From contig JAGLQQ010000096.1 of NCBI GenBank assembly GCA_023136735.1, positions 1-14,997 on the forward strand: 14,997 nucleotides of DNA. The letters are read 5' to 3'. The notes under the pieces are model-generated. The model did not search any database. It saw nothing but the letters and a program-made list of their open reading frames with translations, and had not been told where the DNA came from. Shown here in pieces: positions 1-6,641 of the stretch; the first letter of the stretch is position 1, and each line of letters starts with the position of its first letter. Made by a program: the position numbers and the translations under genes. Origin of the DNA: Candidatus Omnitrophota bacterium (GTDB lineage Bacteria > Omnitrophota > Gorgyraeia > B26-G9).

Positions 1-9
1 TTAATAAGT

Positions 10-35
10 CGATTTACATGGATGTATAAAAATCG
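10..35. repeat. Small AT-rich inverted repeat
   Basis: CGATTT (10-15) pairs with AAATCG (30-35), and within the loop TACAT (15-19) pairs with ATGTA (22-26), sharing one base with the outer arm. It lies right beside the GC-rich repeat at 52-99 and may belong to the same element or to the next gene's 3' region. AT-rich stems of this size can occur by chance. Confidence 0.3.
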
Positions 36-51
36 GCTGATTACCTCGCAG

Positions 52-99
52 CCCGCCTAAGGCGGACGAGCATGCCTGTCCGCCAATCTTTATGGCGGG
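52..99. repeat. Nested GC-rich inverted repeat (REP/MITE-like)
   Basis: Four GC-rich arms lie in 48 bp. The outer arms CCCGCC (52-57) and GGCGGG (94-99) are complementary, and so are the inner arms GGCGGAC (61-67) and GTCCGCC (78-84). The arms can also pair locally: CCGCC with GGCGG across TAA (53-65), and CCGCCA with TGGCGG (80-98). This two-hairpin or nested layout is common in intergenic repeat families. It sits about 150 nt after the stop of the SPASM gene. It could end the transcript, but no U-run follows it on the leftward strand. Confidence 0.6.
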
Positions 100-245
100 A
101 GTAAATACAATTTCACCCTTTAAGTGTTTATACTTCTGCCTCTAAATGATTGCTATTGCTGCCTATTGTCTCCCTTCTATAATTCTATTTAGGAGTTAGC
201 GGCCTATATTAAAAATTATTTCACAATATTACTGCCAGATCACTC

Positions 246-1253
246 TTAAATAAAATTTTTTCTAAAATTCTTTATGCTACATTGATGGCATATTGCCGGT
301 ACATCCGAATTCTTCGCTATTTTTTCACGAAACTTAACATATCGCCTATTATTCCATATTGAAGACATACTTTGCTCAGCTATATTGCCAAAACCAAATT
401 CACCCTCCATATCAAAACAGCAAGGCGCTACCTTTCCATCCCATAAAATTACTGTAGACAGCCAAGGCCGCCAGCAAGTCATCTTTTGCCGCTTGTTTTT
501 ATAAACATCCCGAACATATTTTTTGTTTTTCGCCAGAGCGTCATATCTGGGATTCACACCATAAAAATCCACCCGGACCTTTTTCATAATCCCCTGATCA
601 ACAGCTAGTTCTTTTACTAGTTTTTTAAATATATCAATATCCCCTTCAGTAGACTTCATCAGCAAAAACTGCAATTTAATTAAGGGCCTTGGACTAGAAC
701 CACGTTCTTTTACTATTAATCGCACATTATCAATCACTCTATCATAATGCGGGCTATTTTTATATTCTGAATAGGTTTGAGCCGTTGCGCAATCAAGAGA
801 AATTATCAGCTCATCTATGCCTGAATTTAATATATTTTTTATATGCTTTCGACCACTAAAGTTAGCATTGGTGCTCAACCTTATAAAAACTCCTTTCTGT
901 TTAGCGTAACTTATCATATTATAAATATCCGGATTGAGTAATGGCTCACCCATATTATAAAGCGCCAAGTAAATCAAACTATTTTCTACTTGCCTTAAAA
1001 TATTCTTAAAGGCATTAAACGTCATTTCCCCTTTAGGCCTCTTTAATTTTCCCAGGCCAGTCAGGCATAAACGGCAACGCAGATCACATTTATTAGTTGG
1101 CTCTATTTGAAACACACAAGGCAGCCCCTTAACTTCAGAGCGTTTTAATAAGTATGAACCTATTATTAAAAATAAATTAGAAATTCTTCCCTTACGGCAT
1201 ACGGCCTTAAGCAAAAAAATATATTTCATAAATATAATTTTAAATTTTTTCAT
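246..1253 (-). CDS. Radical SAM protein with SPASM-type C-terminus
   Basis: A 335-residue radical SAM enzyme. EPTNKCDLRCRLCLTG holds the CX3CX2C cluster motif (C56, C60, C63 from this start), followed by YNMGEPLLNP, RLSTNA and ELIISLDCAT, the normal core motifs. The C-terminal part has CWRPW, GKVAPCCFD, GNI and SSIW, and ends with a CHQC pair. This is the SPASM pattern for extra Fe-S clusters, with C260, C278, C279, C322 and C325 as candidate ligands. SPASM proteins modify peptides, but the same type is common in surface-polysaccharide clusters, where the substrate is usually unknown. The basic, partly hydrophobic first 40 residues may touch the membrane. I chose the ATG at 1253 (GAGA just upstream); a TTG at 1292, with AGAG upstream, would lie nearer GT-C D and cannot be excluded. 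Confidence 0.85.
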   Translation of the reverse strand: MKKFKIIFMKYIFLLKAVCRKGRISNLFLIIGSYLLKRSEVKGLPCVFQIEPTNKCDLRCRLCLTGLGKLKRPKGEMTFNAFKNILRQVENSLIYLALYNMGEPLLNPDIYNMISYAKQKGVFIRLSTNANFSGRKHIKNILNSGIDELIISLDCATAQTYSEYKNSPHYDRVIDNVRLIVKERGSSPRPLIKLQFLLMKSTEGDIDIFKKLVKELAVDQGIMKKVRVDFYGVNPRYDALAKNKKYVRDVYKNKRQKMTCWRPWLSTVILWDGKVAPCCFDMEGEFGFGNIAEQSMSSIWNNRRYVKFREKIAKNSDVPAICHQCSIKNFRKNFI

Positions 1254-1313
1254 ATTTTCTCTAATATCATTTATAAAAAACAACAATTCCAAAAAAACTC
1301 TAGATCTTAATAT

Positions 1314-2882
1314 TTAAAAAGGTACATAGTGGCAAAGCTCTATTCCCTCTTGCGTAAAACAATATTTTTTCTTGAGCTTATATGAAAGCTCAATATTTTT
1401 TTTGAAAAATAAAGCTTTTCCCCTGTTTACACAGATAAGCCAAATATCATTTTCCCTATTTTTCAGCCTTGCTAGCTTCTTTACCATTAAAGTTTTATTT
1501 TCATTAAGACCTATGCCTGTAATCCAATTTGAGCCATCAATAAATTCAGAGTACCATTTCCCGGAAATATTTTTGCCATATCTATCTATTCCTTTTAAGG
1601 GTACCGCGTCCTCATACTTATAATAGAACCAAAATGGTACTATTTGGTCTAAAGGGTAAAAAGCGATACTATCGCCCCGCGTAATATTCCCCTTTAGACA
1701 ATTCGCGATTTCTTTCCAGCTATCGTTCAAACTCGCGTTATATTGTATATTTAAAGAAAGAATAGATAGAAAACCTATAGCCGCTAAAGCCGCTAGCTGA
1801 TAAATTCGCTTGGGCAGACAAACTAGGCCTCTGGCCGCCAGGATATAAAACGCCGGCGCTGTGGCAAACAGATATCTCGTAAGATATATGGGGAAAAATA
1901 ACAGCGAAAAAGCAAAACTCAGCGAAACAGTTAAGGCAACCCAAAGCAGCAGAAACAAAACACCCATCCGCGTTTTTAAATAGCTGGGGTCATTTCTTTT
2001 CCTAAAAAAAACACCTAAAAAGAAAAGAGGAATAAAAATTGCTGAAATAAGTCTAGGTAAAAACAGCTGTCCATAGTTTAATACACGCGTCAATCCTCCA
2101 TGTCTTTGCATCGTGCCGCCAGAAGCAAAAACCTCAAAAGTTTCTAATAATAAATTATTTGAAGGTACAGGCATATACTTAAAATCCTGCAGATTCTGAT
2201 TTAAACTATTTTTAAACAGAATACAGGTAATCAGAAAAAAGAAAGCGACAAGAAGAAATTGAGATAAAAAACACAATCTATGTTTTTTATTTATAGAATT
2301 TTTTTTAGCCTTACGGATAAAAGCAACTAAGCAGATACTTTGTGTCAGGATTATGAAAACCCCAAAAGGATGGGTAAAAATCAAACAAATATTTATAAGT
2401 AAATAACTAATAAAATCAGATGATTTATTTTTTTTAAGCCACTTCAGAAAAAAAATCATGGAAGCCAGGCCTAAAAACCCAAATAAAGTGTAGTTCCTCA
2501 CCTGCTGAGAATAATTTATATGAAAGGCAGAGAAAGCCAGTATAAAAGCGCTTATTATTGCCACTTTTTGATTAAAAAGCATCCGGGCGAGTTTATAAAT
2601 CAAAAAAACTGAAAGCATTCCAAAAATTAGCGATAAAAACCTTGTAGAGAATTCACGACAGCCAAAAGAAGCAGTCCAGGCTTTTAATAACAAGAAATAA
2701 ACTGGTTTAACTATATATCGATGCGAAAAAAAATCATTAAGGCTGTTGGAAGCAAAGCTGACACTGCAAGCTTCGTCAAACCATAAGCTCATCGCACCTA
2801 AACGAAAAACTCTTAAAAAAAAACCAACCAGGATAATACCTAAAACACAAAGCTTTCCATTATTTTTATCTGATTTATTCAT
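1314..2882 (-). CDS. GT-C family membrane glycosyltransferase (GT39/PMT_2-like), canonical type
   Basis: A 522-residue multi-pass membrane protein. Unlike paralogues A to C it keeps the classical first-loop motif: LWFDEACS, with D36 and E37 as the expected catalytic acidic pair. Further landmarks are KPVYFLLLKAW, FSTRFLSLIFGMLSVFLIYKLAR and HINYSQQVRNYTLFGF, which correspond to well-known segments of bacterial GT39 (PMT_2) enzymes. The C-terminal about 130 residues are mostly soluble and probably periplasmic. It would transfer sugar from a polyprenyl-phosphate donor on the outer face of the inner membrane. A strong ribosome site, AAAGGA, lies just before the ATG at 2882, and the gene follows WbqC by 13 nt, so the two are very likely co-transcribed. 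Donor and acceptor unknown. Confidence 0.88.
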   Translation of the reverse strand: MNKSDKNNGKLCVLGIILVGFFLRVFRLGAMSLWFDEACSVSFASNSLNDFFSHRYIVKPVYFLLLKAWTASFGCREFSTRFLSLIFGMLSVFLIYKLARMLFNQKVAIISAFILAFSAFHINYSQQVRNYTLFGFLGLASMIFFLKWLKKNKSSDFISYLLINICLIFTHPFGVFIILTQSICLVAFIRKAKKNSINKKHRLCFLSQFLLVAFFFLITCILFKNSLNQNLQDFKYMPVPSNNLLLETFEVFASGGTMQRHGGLTRVLNYGQLFLPRLISAIFIPLFFLGVFFRKRNDPSYLKTRMGVLFLLLWVALTVSLSFAFSLLFFPIYLTRYLFATAPAFYILAARGLVCLPKRIYQLAALAAIGFLSILSLNIQYNASLNDSWKEIANCLKGNITRGDSIAFYPLDQIVPFWFYYKYEDAVPLKGIDRYGKNISGKWYSEFIDGSNWITGIGLNENKTLMVKKLARLKNRENDIWLICVNRGKALFFKKNIELSYKLKKKYCFTQEGIELCHYVPF

Positions 2883-2895
2883 TTATTCCTTTATT

Positions 2896-3597
2896 TTAAT
2901 TATTCTGCTGACCTAAGATCACTTCCAAGCTCTGAGAGCCGCAATTAATCAATAGGTCCAAGGCGGACATATATTCAAGGAACGGCTTCTGGACCTGTTG
3001 ATAAGCGGGATGCCCATAGTTCTGGAATATAATTTTTATATTTCCCCTTTTAAACAATGTTTTATCCAAAAAATTTCGCGATGCCTTAGTGTCAAATAAT
3101 TCATCAGCCCCCATTGCCTGACAAATTTTCAAAATCTTATTGCTCTTCCTCTCTTTGATATTTAAAGAAGAAGAACGCATACAGGGAGTCTTAATACCCA
3201 GTTTATCCCGAAGAAAAAGCGTAGAATAAATTGCCAATTCGCTTAAGTTTTTCCATTCGCAGCTAAGCAGCGACTCTAGCTCTTTATAATAATCATTAAA
3301 AAATTTAGCCTTAACATAATTTATTTTAATTATATTTAAATGCTTTTTCTTCCAATTCACAGTATTGTTTATAATAATATCTTTTATCATTATATTAGAA
3401 TGATCCTTAGAAAAAACAGGCACGGTTATCCACTGCCATCCATCAGAAGAACGCAGGCGATTTCTATTCCTCCAATCTCGCCTTGTATACTGCACATCAT
3501 CCAAAAAGACAAAAAAGTCGCACTTATACATTAACTCAAAAAATCCTAACCAAGGGAAATACCCCGGCTGCATTATTGCAATACGCTTGTTTTTCAT
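2896..3597 (-). CDS. WbqC-like family protein
   Basis: A 233-residue protein of the WbqC-like family, named after an O-antigen cluster gene of Pseudomonas. The family signature is clear: RIAIMQPGYFPWLGFFELM at the start, then FFVFLDDVQYTRRDWRNRNR, WITVPV, LFDTKASRNFLDKTLF and IIFQNYGHPAYQQ, ending in a FLEYMSALDLLINCGSQSLE segment. No signal peptide or membrane segment is seen, so it should be cytosolic. The exact reaction of the family is not well defined; members commonly sit in polysaccharide clusters and may act in sugar modification. It is the first gene of the second operon after a 397-bp spacer, with a weak AGGG about 13 nt before the ATG. GT-C D follows after 13 nt. Length and motifs are complete, so the gene appears intact. 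Confidence 0.9.
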   Translation of the reverse strand: MKNKRIAIMQPGYFPWLGFFELMYKCDFFVFLDDVQYTRRDWRNRNRLRSSDGWQWITVPVFSKDHSNIMIKDIIINNTVNWKKKHLNIIKINYVKAKFFNDYYKELESLLSCEWKNLSELAIYSTLFLRDKLGIKTPCMRSSSLNIKERKSNKILKICQAMGADELFDTKASRNFLDKTLFKRGNIKIIFQNYGHPAYQQVQKPFLEYMSALDLLINCGSQSLEVILGQQNN

Positions 3598-3712
3598 GAA
3601 ATATTTTTAACCCTATTAAATAATTCTACCTATTATTTAGGCTCATCCCTATAAGCGGCAAAAAATACTAGCCTTAATTTCATTTCTTATAACCATATCA
3701 AGGGTTAGACCA

Positions 3713-3718
3713 ATTATA
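3713..3718 (-). promoter_or_regulatory. Possible -10 box for the WbqC-led operon
   Basis: The minus strand reads TATAAT here, about 115 nt before the ATG at 3597. No good -35 box sits at 17 or 18 nt upstream (the bases there read AGGTAT or GAGGTA). In AT-rich sequence such a hexamer arises easily by chance, so this is only a candidate. Confidence 0.2.
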
Positions 3719-3907
3719 AATACAATTAATCAATAATACCTCAAATCAAAAATAGAATATAATTTTAACATATGAACATTGTTCTTGGCAAATCTATTTT
3801 CATATCTGACAATCACTTAGAGAAAATGGATCTAATAAATAATATTATTGAAATCAAATAACAAATAGTACACTTCCGTTGCTTCTCAATGTTTTTCAAT
3901 AAATCCT

Positions 3908-3927
3908 CCCCGCAGCAAGCCGCGAGG
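3908..3927 (-). repeat. GC-rich hairpin, REP-like
   Basis: On the minus strand the 20 bases fold as CCTCGCGG, loop CTTG, CTGCGGGG. That is eight pairs with two G-U wobbles (T-G and G-T), so the stem is better in RNA read leftward than in DNA. There is no U-run after it, arguing against a simple intrinsic terminator. Short GC-rich palindromes with a small loop, alone in AT-rich spacers, are typical of REP-type elements mobilised by RAYT/IS200-like transposases. No such transposase is in this window, so the assignment is inference. Confidence 0.5.
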
Positions 3928-3994
3928 AATTCAGCCTCGAGTAATTAAAACTAATAGTACTCTGGAAATTTTATTATTTTAAGGTGAACCGCTG

Positions 3995-4555
3995 TTAGTC
4001 ACCCCTATTTTCATCCACAATATTAGATTGTTTCATAAGTTTTTTATTGACAGGGAGTAAAACAATCTTTTCAATAAACAACGCCGCCTCCATAAAGGTA
4101 TCTTTACCTTCCCAACAATCATTTTTAGCCTCAGCCCAAAACTTTATTTTCGCCCTGCCTTTATGTAAATACCAAAACGGAGATGCACTAGGAGAGCGGT
4201 ATTCCCAGCGGCCTTGACCCGGCTTAAGATATAACCGAGTCTCAGAAAAAGTATAATCTAAAAAACTGCTGCCTCTACTATCTATTATTTTAAAATATAG
4301 AAATGGACAATATTTCCTCCATCGATGATAAAGACTTACCATGAATTGATAATACCCGCTTCGCGGTATATCGATATAAACAGTTGCAATGTTTTGGGCT
4401 TTATCAGTTAATATAACGTCTCTTCCTTCTAGCTGAGCATGCGTCCACCCCCCCTGAGCATCTTTCAAATCAAAAGAATAAGGCATCTCCTGCGCTTTGG
4501 CATCAAAACTAACACTGATGATACAAATAATTATTAAAATTGATTTTTTAAACAT
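3995..4555 (-). CDS. Small exported protein of unknown function (possible beta-sandwich)
   Basis: A 186-residue protein that I do not recognise. The first about 22 residues (MFKKSILIIICIISVSFDAK, then AQ) form a Sec-type signal peptide: two lysines, a hydrophobic core and a short polar end near AKAQ. The mature part alternates short strands rich in aromatic residues (GGWTHAQLEGRDVIL, VYIDIPRSGYYQFMVSLY, GRWEYRSPSASPFWYLHKG, AKIKFWAEAK), which looks like a jelly-roll domain such as carbohydrate-binding modules. That is an impression from pattern, not a family match. There are two cysteines in the mature part (in RKYCPF and NDCWE), which could form a disulfide. The ATG at 4555 puts the basic residues right before the core; an in-frame TTG at 4576 is less likely. 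It follows DUF362 by 62 nt, so it is probably the last gene of the first operon. Confidence 0.7.
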   Translation of the reverse strand: MFKKSILIIICIISVSFDAKAQEMPYSFDLKDAQGGWTHAQLEGRDVILTDKAQNIATVYIDIPRSGYYQFMVSLYHRWRKYCPFLYFKIIDSRGSSFLDYTFSETRLYLKPGQGRWEYRSPSASPFWYLHKGRAKIKFWAEAKNDCWEGKDTFMEAALFIEKIVLLPVNKKLMKQSNIVDENRGD

Positions 4556-4617
4556 AATTAGTTCTTTCGCGTTCAAGATGCAAAAGTGATCAGTGAATTT
4601 TTAAAAAATTTATGTAT

Positions 4618-5739
4618 TTATAAATTATTTACATAATTCGGTAATTCCGGATAGGTATTTTTTCCCGGCATAAGCCATGACATTGCCAGATCATCAAGTC
4701 TTTCCCCTTTAATCTCTATGTGAGAACTGTGTATCTGCCCTATTCCCTGATTATAAGCCATCCGCAAGTGCTTTACATACCAGGGAACCCCTAAATCAGT
4801 ATCCCGAGGTTGAGGCTGCCAATTTTTTGTAATAAGCCTGGTTGCCGTCGCATCTGTAGCAACAGGATCAAAACCCGCAATAACTACCGCGCCCCCGATT
4901 CTTGAAGCAATATCAACCGGCTTACCTCCAAATGAAAGCACTACTCCTTCACCCTCCATGCCATAAACTCCGCTAATAACCGTTAGTTTGGGTTTAATGC
5001 CCTTTACAATATCCAGGATTACCTGGTTTATTCCCGCTTCATGGAGTTTCATCCTCGGCTCTCCATATAATATCGAAGGCATTATGCCTACAAAATTTTT
5101 CATTCCAAATGTAACAGATATCGGTCGATGATGTGTCTTTAATACAGCGACCGATATTACCGTATCAGCTTCTGCTACCAGATTAGGTATCGCCAGCCAT
5201 TGAATTTTAGTAGAAGATGGGACATAAATAAATGACTTTGTATATTTTCTTAAATCCACAAGTGATACTTTATCTCCAAATTTCTTATTTATTTTTTCAA
5301 CAAGCTTTTTAACCTGAGCTCCATACTTGCTCTTTTCCCCGCCAAACTCAATTTTCAAAGGCCTTTCAAACCACTCACCAATTACAACCTGTTTAGCTCC
5401 TGCTTTTACACATTCATGAGCCACAGCAGCTACGACTTCAGGATGAGGTATTTCTCCAGATTGCACCGGATCATGCCCCATAAATCCTCCGGCAATATAA
5501 TTAGGTTTGATGAAAACTTTAGCTCCAGGTTTAATTACTCTCTTCACTCCGCCCAGAAGCTCAAGCGCCTGCGAGGTTATTTGGGTAATATCATTGCCTT
5601 TGACTAAAGCCACTTCGCTTTTAGGCTGAAGAATCCCTGCTTGAGCACTAGAAGTTAAAGGCCACAGTCCTGCACAAGTTAAAGCTGAAGTAATGCCTAT
5701 GCTTTTTTTAAGGAATTCCCTTCTGGTAATTTTCTTCAC
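4618..5739 (-). CDS. DUF362-family protein with Tat signal peptide
   Basis: A 373-residue protein starting at a GTG that overlaps the GT2 stop (GTGA). Residues 1-34 are a twin-arginine signal: TRREFLKK, a hydrophobic run, then SSAQA as a likely cleavage site. It should therefore be exported folded. The rest matches the DUF362 layout: KPGAKVFIKPNY (about 70-81), HPEVVAAVAHECVKAGAKQVVIGE, AVLKTHHRPISVTFGMKNFVG (198-218), LHEAGINQVILDIV, SGVYGMEGEG and GFDPVATDAT. Some family members carry ferredoxin-type cysteine clusters; this one has none (only C22 and C110). The biochemical function of DUF362 is not established as far as I know. Its position inside a glycan operon is notable, but a glycan-related role is inference. 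A purple G-rich AAGGGGA lies about 11 nt before the start. Confidence 0.85.
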   Translation of the reverse strand: MKKITRREFLKKSIGITSALTCAGLWPLTSSAQAGILQPKSEVALVKGNDITQITSQALELLGGVKRVIKPGAKVFIKPNYIAGGFMGHDPVQSGEIPHPEVVAAVAHECVKAGAKQVVIGEWFERPLKIEFGGEKSKYGAQVKKLVEKINKKFGDKVSLVDLRKYTKSFIYVPSSTKIQWLAIPNLVAEADTVISVAVLKTHHRPISVTFGMKNFVGIMPSILYGEPRMKLHEAGINQVILDIVKGIKPKLTVISGVYGMEGEGVVLSFGGKPVDIASRIGGAVVIAGFDPVATDATATRLITKNWQPQPRDTDLGVPWYVKHLRMAYNQGIGQIHSSHIEIKGERLDDLAMSWLMPGKNTYPELPNYVNNL

Positions 5740-6641
5740 TTGTTTACTGTCCCCTTATAGCGCTTTTTAAGCAGCTGCGGATAATACTCTCTAACATCAC
5801 TTAATGCCTTGAGCGCCGCGCGGTTTACGCAGATGATTATAAGCAACCGCGGCAGATCATAAAACAATATCGCAAGAATTATTCTCACTATAGACTTAAA
5901 GCTAAAATCCATATTTTTTATCAGTAAGTAATAGCGGTTTCTTAATGAAAGATACTGGCGAAAACCGGATTTATGATTAGAGCTTTCTCTATAATGATAG
6001 CATACAGCGCTCGGCACACACATAGCTTTCCATCCCCTGTTACGAGCCCGCCATGCTAAATCAAAATCCTCGACCAGAAAGAAAAACCGTTCATCAAAAA
6101 CCTCATTTTCAAAAGATACTTCGGTGATTAATTTTTTTCTATAAAGCGCGGCAGCCGCACACGGGCCGAATATCTCTCTTGGTCTATTAAACTCCGGAGC
6201 ATCAGGCTTTCCCTCAGAGATATTAAACAGACGCAAAAATATACCAAGTTGAAGTCCTAGTCCATCTATCGTAATTTTATCCATACGCATAAATTTCCCC
6301 TGCACCATCCCGACTTCAGAGTTCACCTTTAAAAAATCCAGTAATTCAAACAGATAGTTATACTCAAGAACTATATCGCTATTTAAAGTAAAAATATAGT
6401 CTCCCCCAGCCTTTCCTATAGCTTGATTGTTTGAAAAACAAAACCCCTTATTTTCATTGTTTTCAATAAGATGAATACGCTGTGGGAATTCTTTCACAAT
6501 CTCAACTGTTTTATCGCTGGAACCGTTATCAACCACAAAAACCTCAAGATTCCTGATACTCTGGGCAAAAACTGAATCAAGGCATCTGCGTATAAAACTT
6601 TCCGCATTCCACGTAACTATAACTACACTTACTTTATCCAT
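5736..6641 (-). CDS. Glycosyltransferase family 2 (rhamnosyltransferase/WbbL-like)
   Basis: A 301-residue GT-A fold enzyme using a nucleotide sugar, probably at the cytoplasmic membrane face. The start VSVVIVTWNAESFIRRCLDS, then VVDNGSSD, NENKGFCFSNNQAI, LNSDIVL (the DxD-type metal site in its NSD form), FGPCAAAALYRKK and FFFLVEDFDLAWRARNRGW are the ordered motifs of the rhamnosyltransferase-like GT2 branch. A hydrophobic segment near the C-terminus (IVRIILAILFYDLPRLLIII) would hold it at the membrane. I begin the gene at the ATG at 6641, directly before the conserved VSVVIVTW. The longer frame from 6737 adds 32 residues with no family resemblance and overlaps the radical SAM gene by 109 nt. 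The chosen start has an AAGG about 14 nt upstream, which is not strong. The end overlaps DUF362 by 4 nt (GTGA). Confidence 0.88.
   Translation of the reverse strand: MDKVSVVIVTWNAESFIRRCLDSVFAQSIRNLEVFVVDNGSSDKTVEIVKEFPQRIHLIENNENKGFCFSNNQAIGKAGGDYIFTLNSDIVLEYNYLFELLDFLKVNSEVGMVQGKFMRMDKITIDGLGLQLGIFLRLFNISEGKPDAPEFNRPREIFGPCAAAALYRKKLITEVSFENEVFDERFFFLVEDFDLAWRARNRGWKAMCVPSAVCYHYRESSNHKSGFRQYLSLRNRYYLLIKNMDFSFKSIVRIILAILFYDLPRLLIIICVNRAALKALSDVREYYPQLLKKRYKGTVNK

Larger units (their letters stand above)
3598..3994. other. 397-bp AT-rich intergenic region between two operons
   Basis: No convincing gene lies here on either strand; the frames are short and stop-rich. It separates the end of the first operon from the WbqC-led second operon, so it should hold a transcript end and a leftward promoter. 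A GC-rich hairpin (3908-3927) stands out in otherwise AT-rich sequence. A 5-bp inverted repeat around the stop codon of the exported protein (3983-3987 with 3999-4003) is followed by an A-rich, not U-rich, run on the leftward transcript, so it is not a typical intrinsic terminator. Confidence 0.6.

Noticed and set aside
1372..1623. Plus-strand open frame
   Set aside because: Antisense to the C-terminal part of GT-C D; no family features.
3983..4003. Intrinsic terminator at the end of the first operon
   Set aside because: The stem is only 5 bp with an 11-nt loop, includes the stop codon, and is followed by an A-rich rather than U-rich run on the transcript.
4556..4617. Separate promoter before the small exported protein
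   Set aside because: The 62-nt gap is AT-rich, but I found no -35/-10 pair; read-through from DUF362 is simpler.
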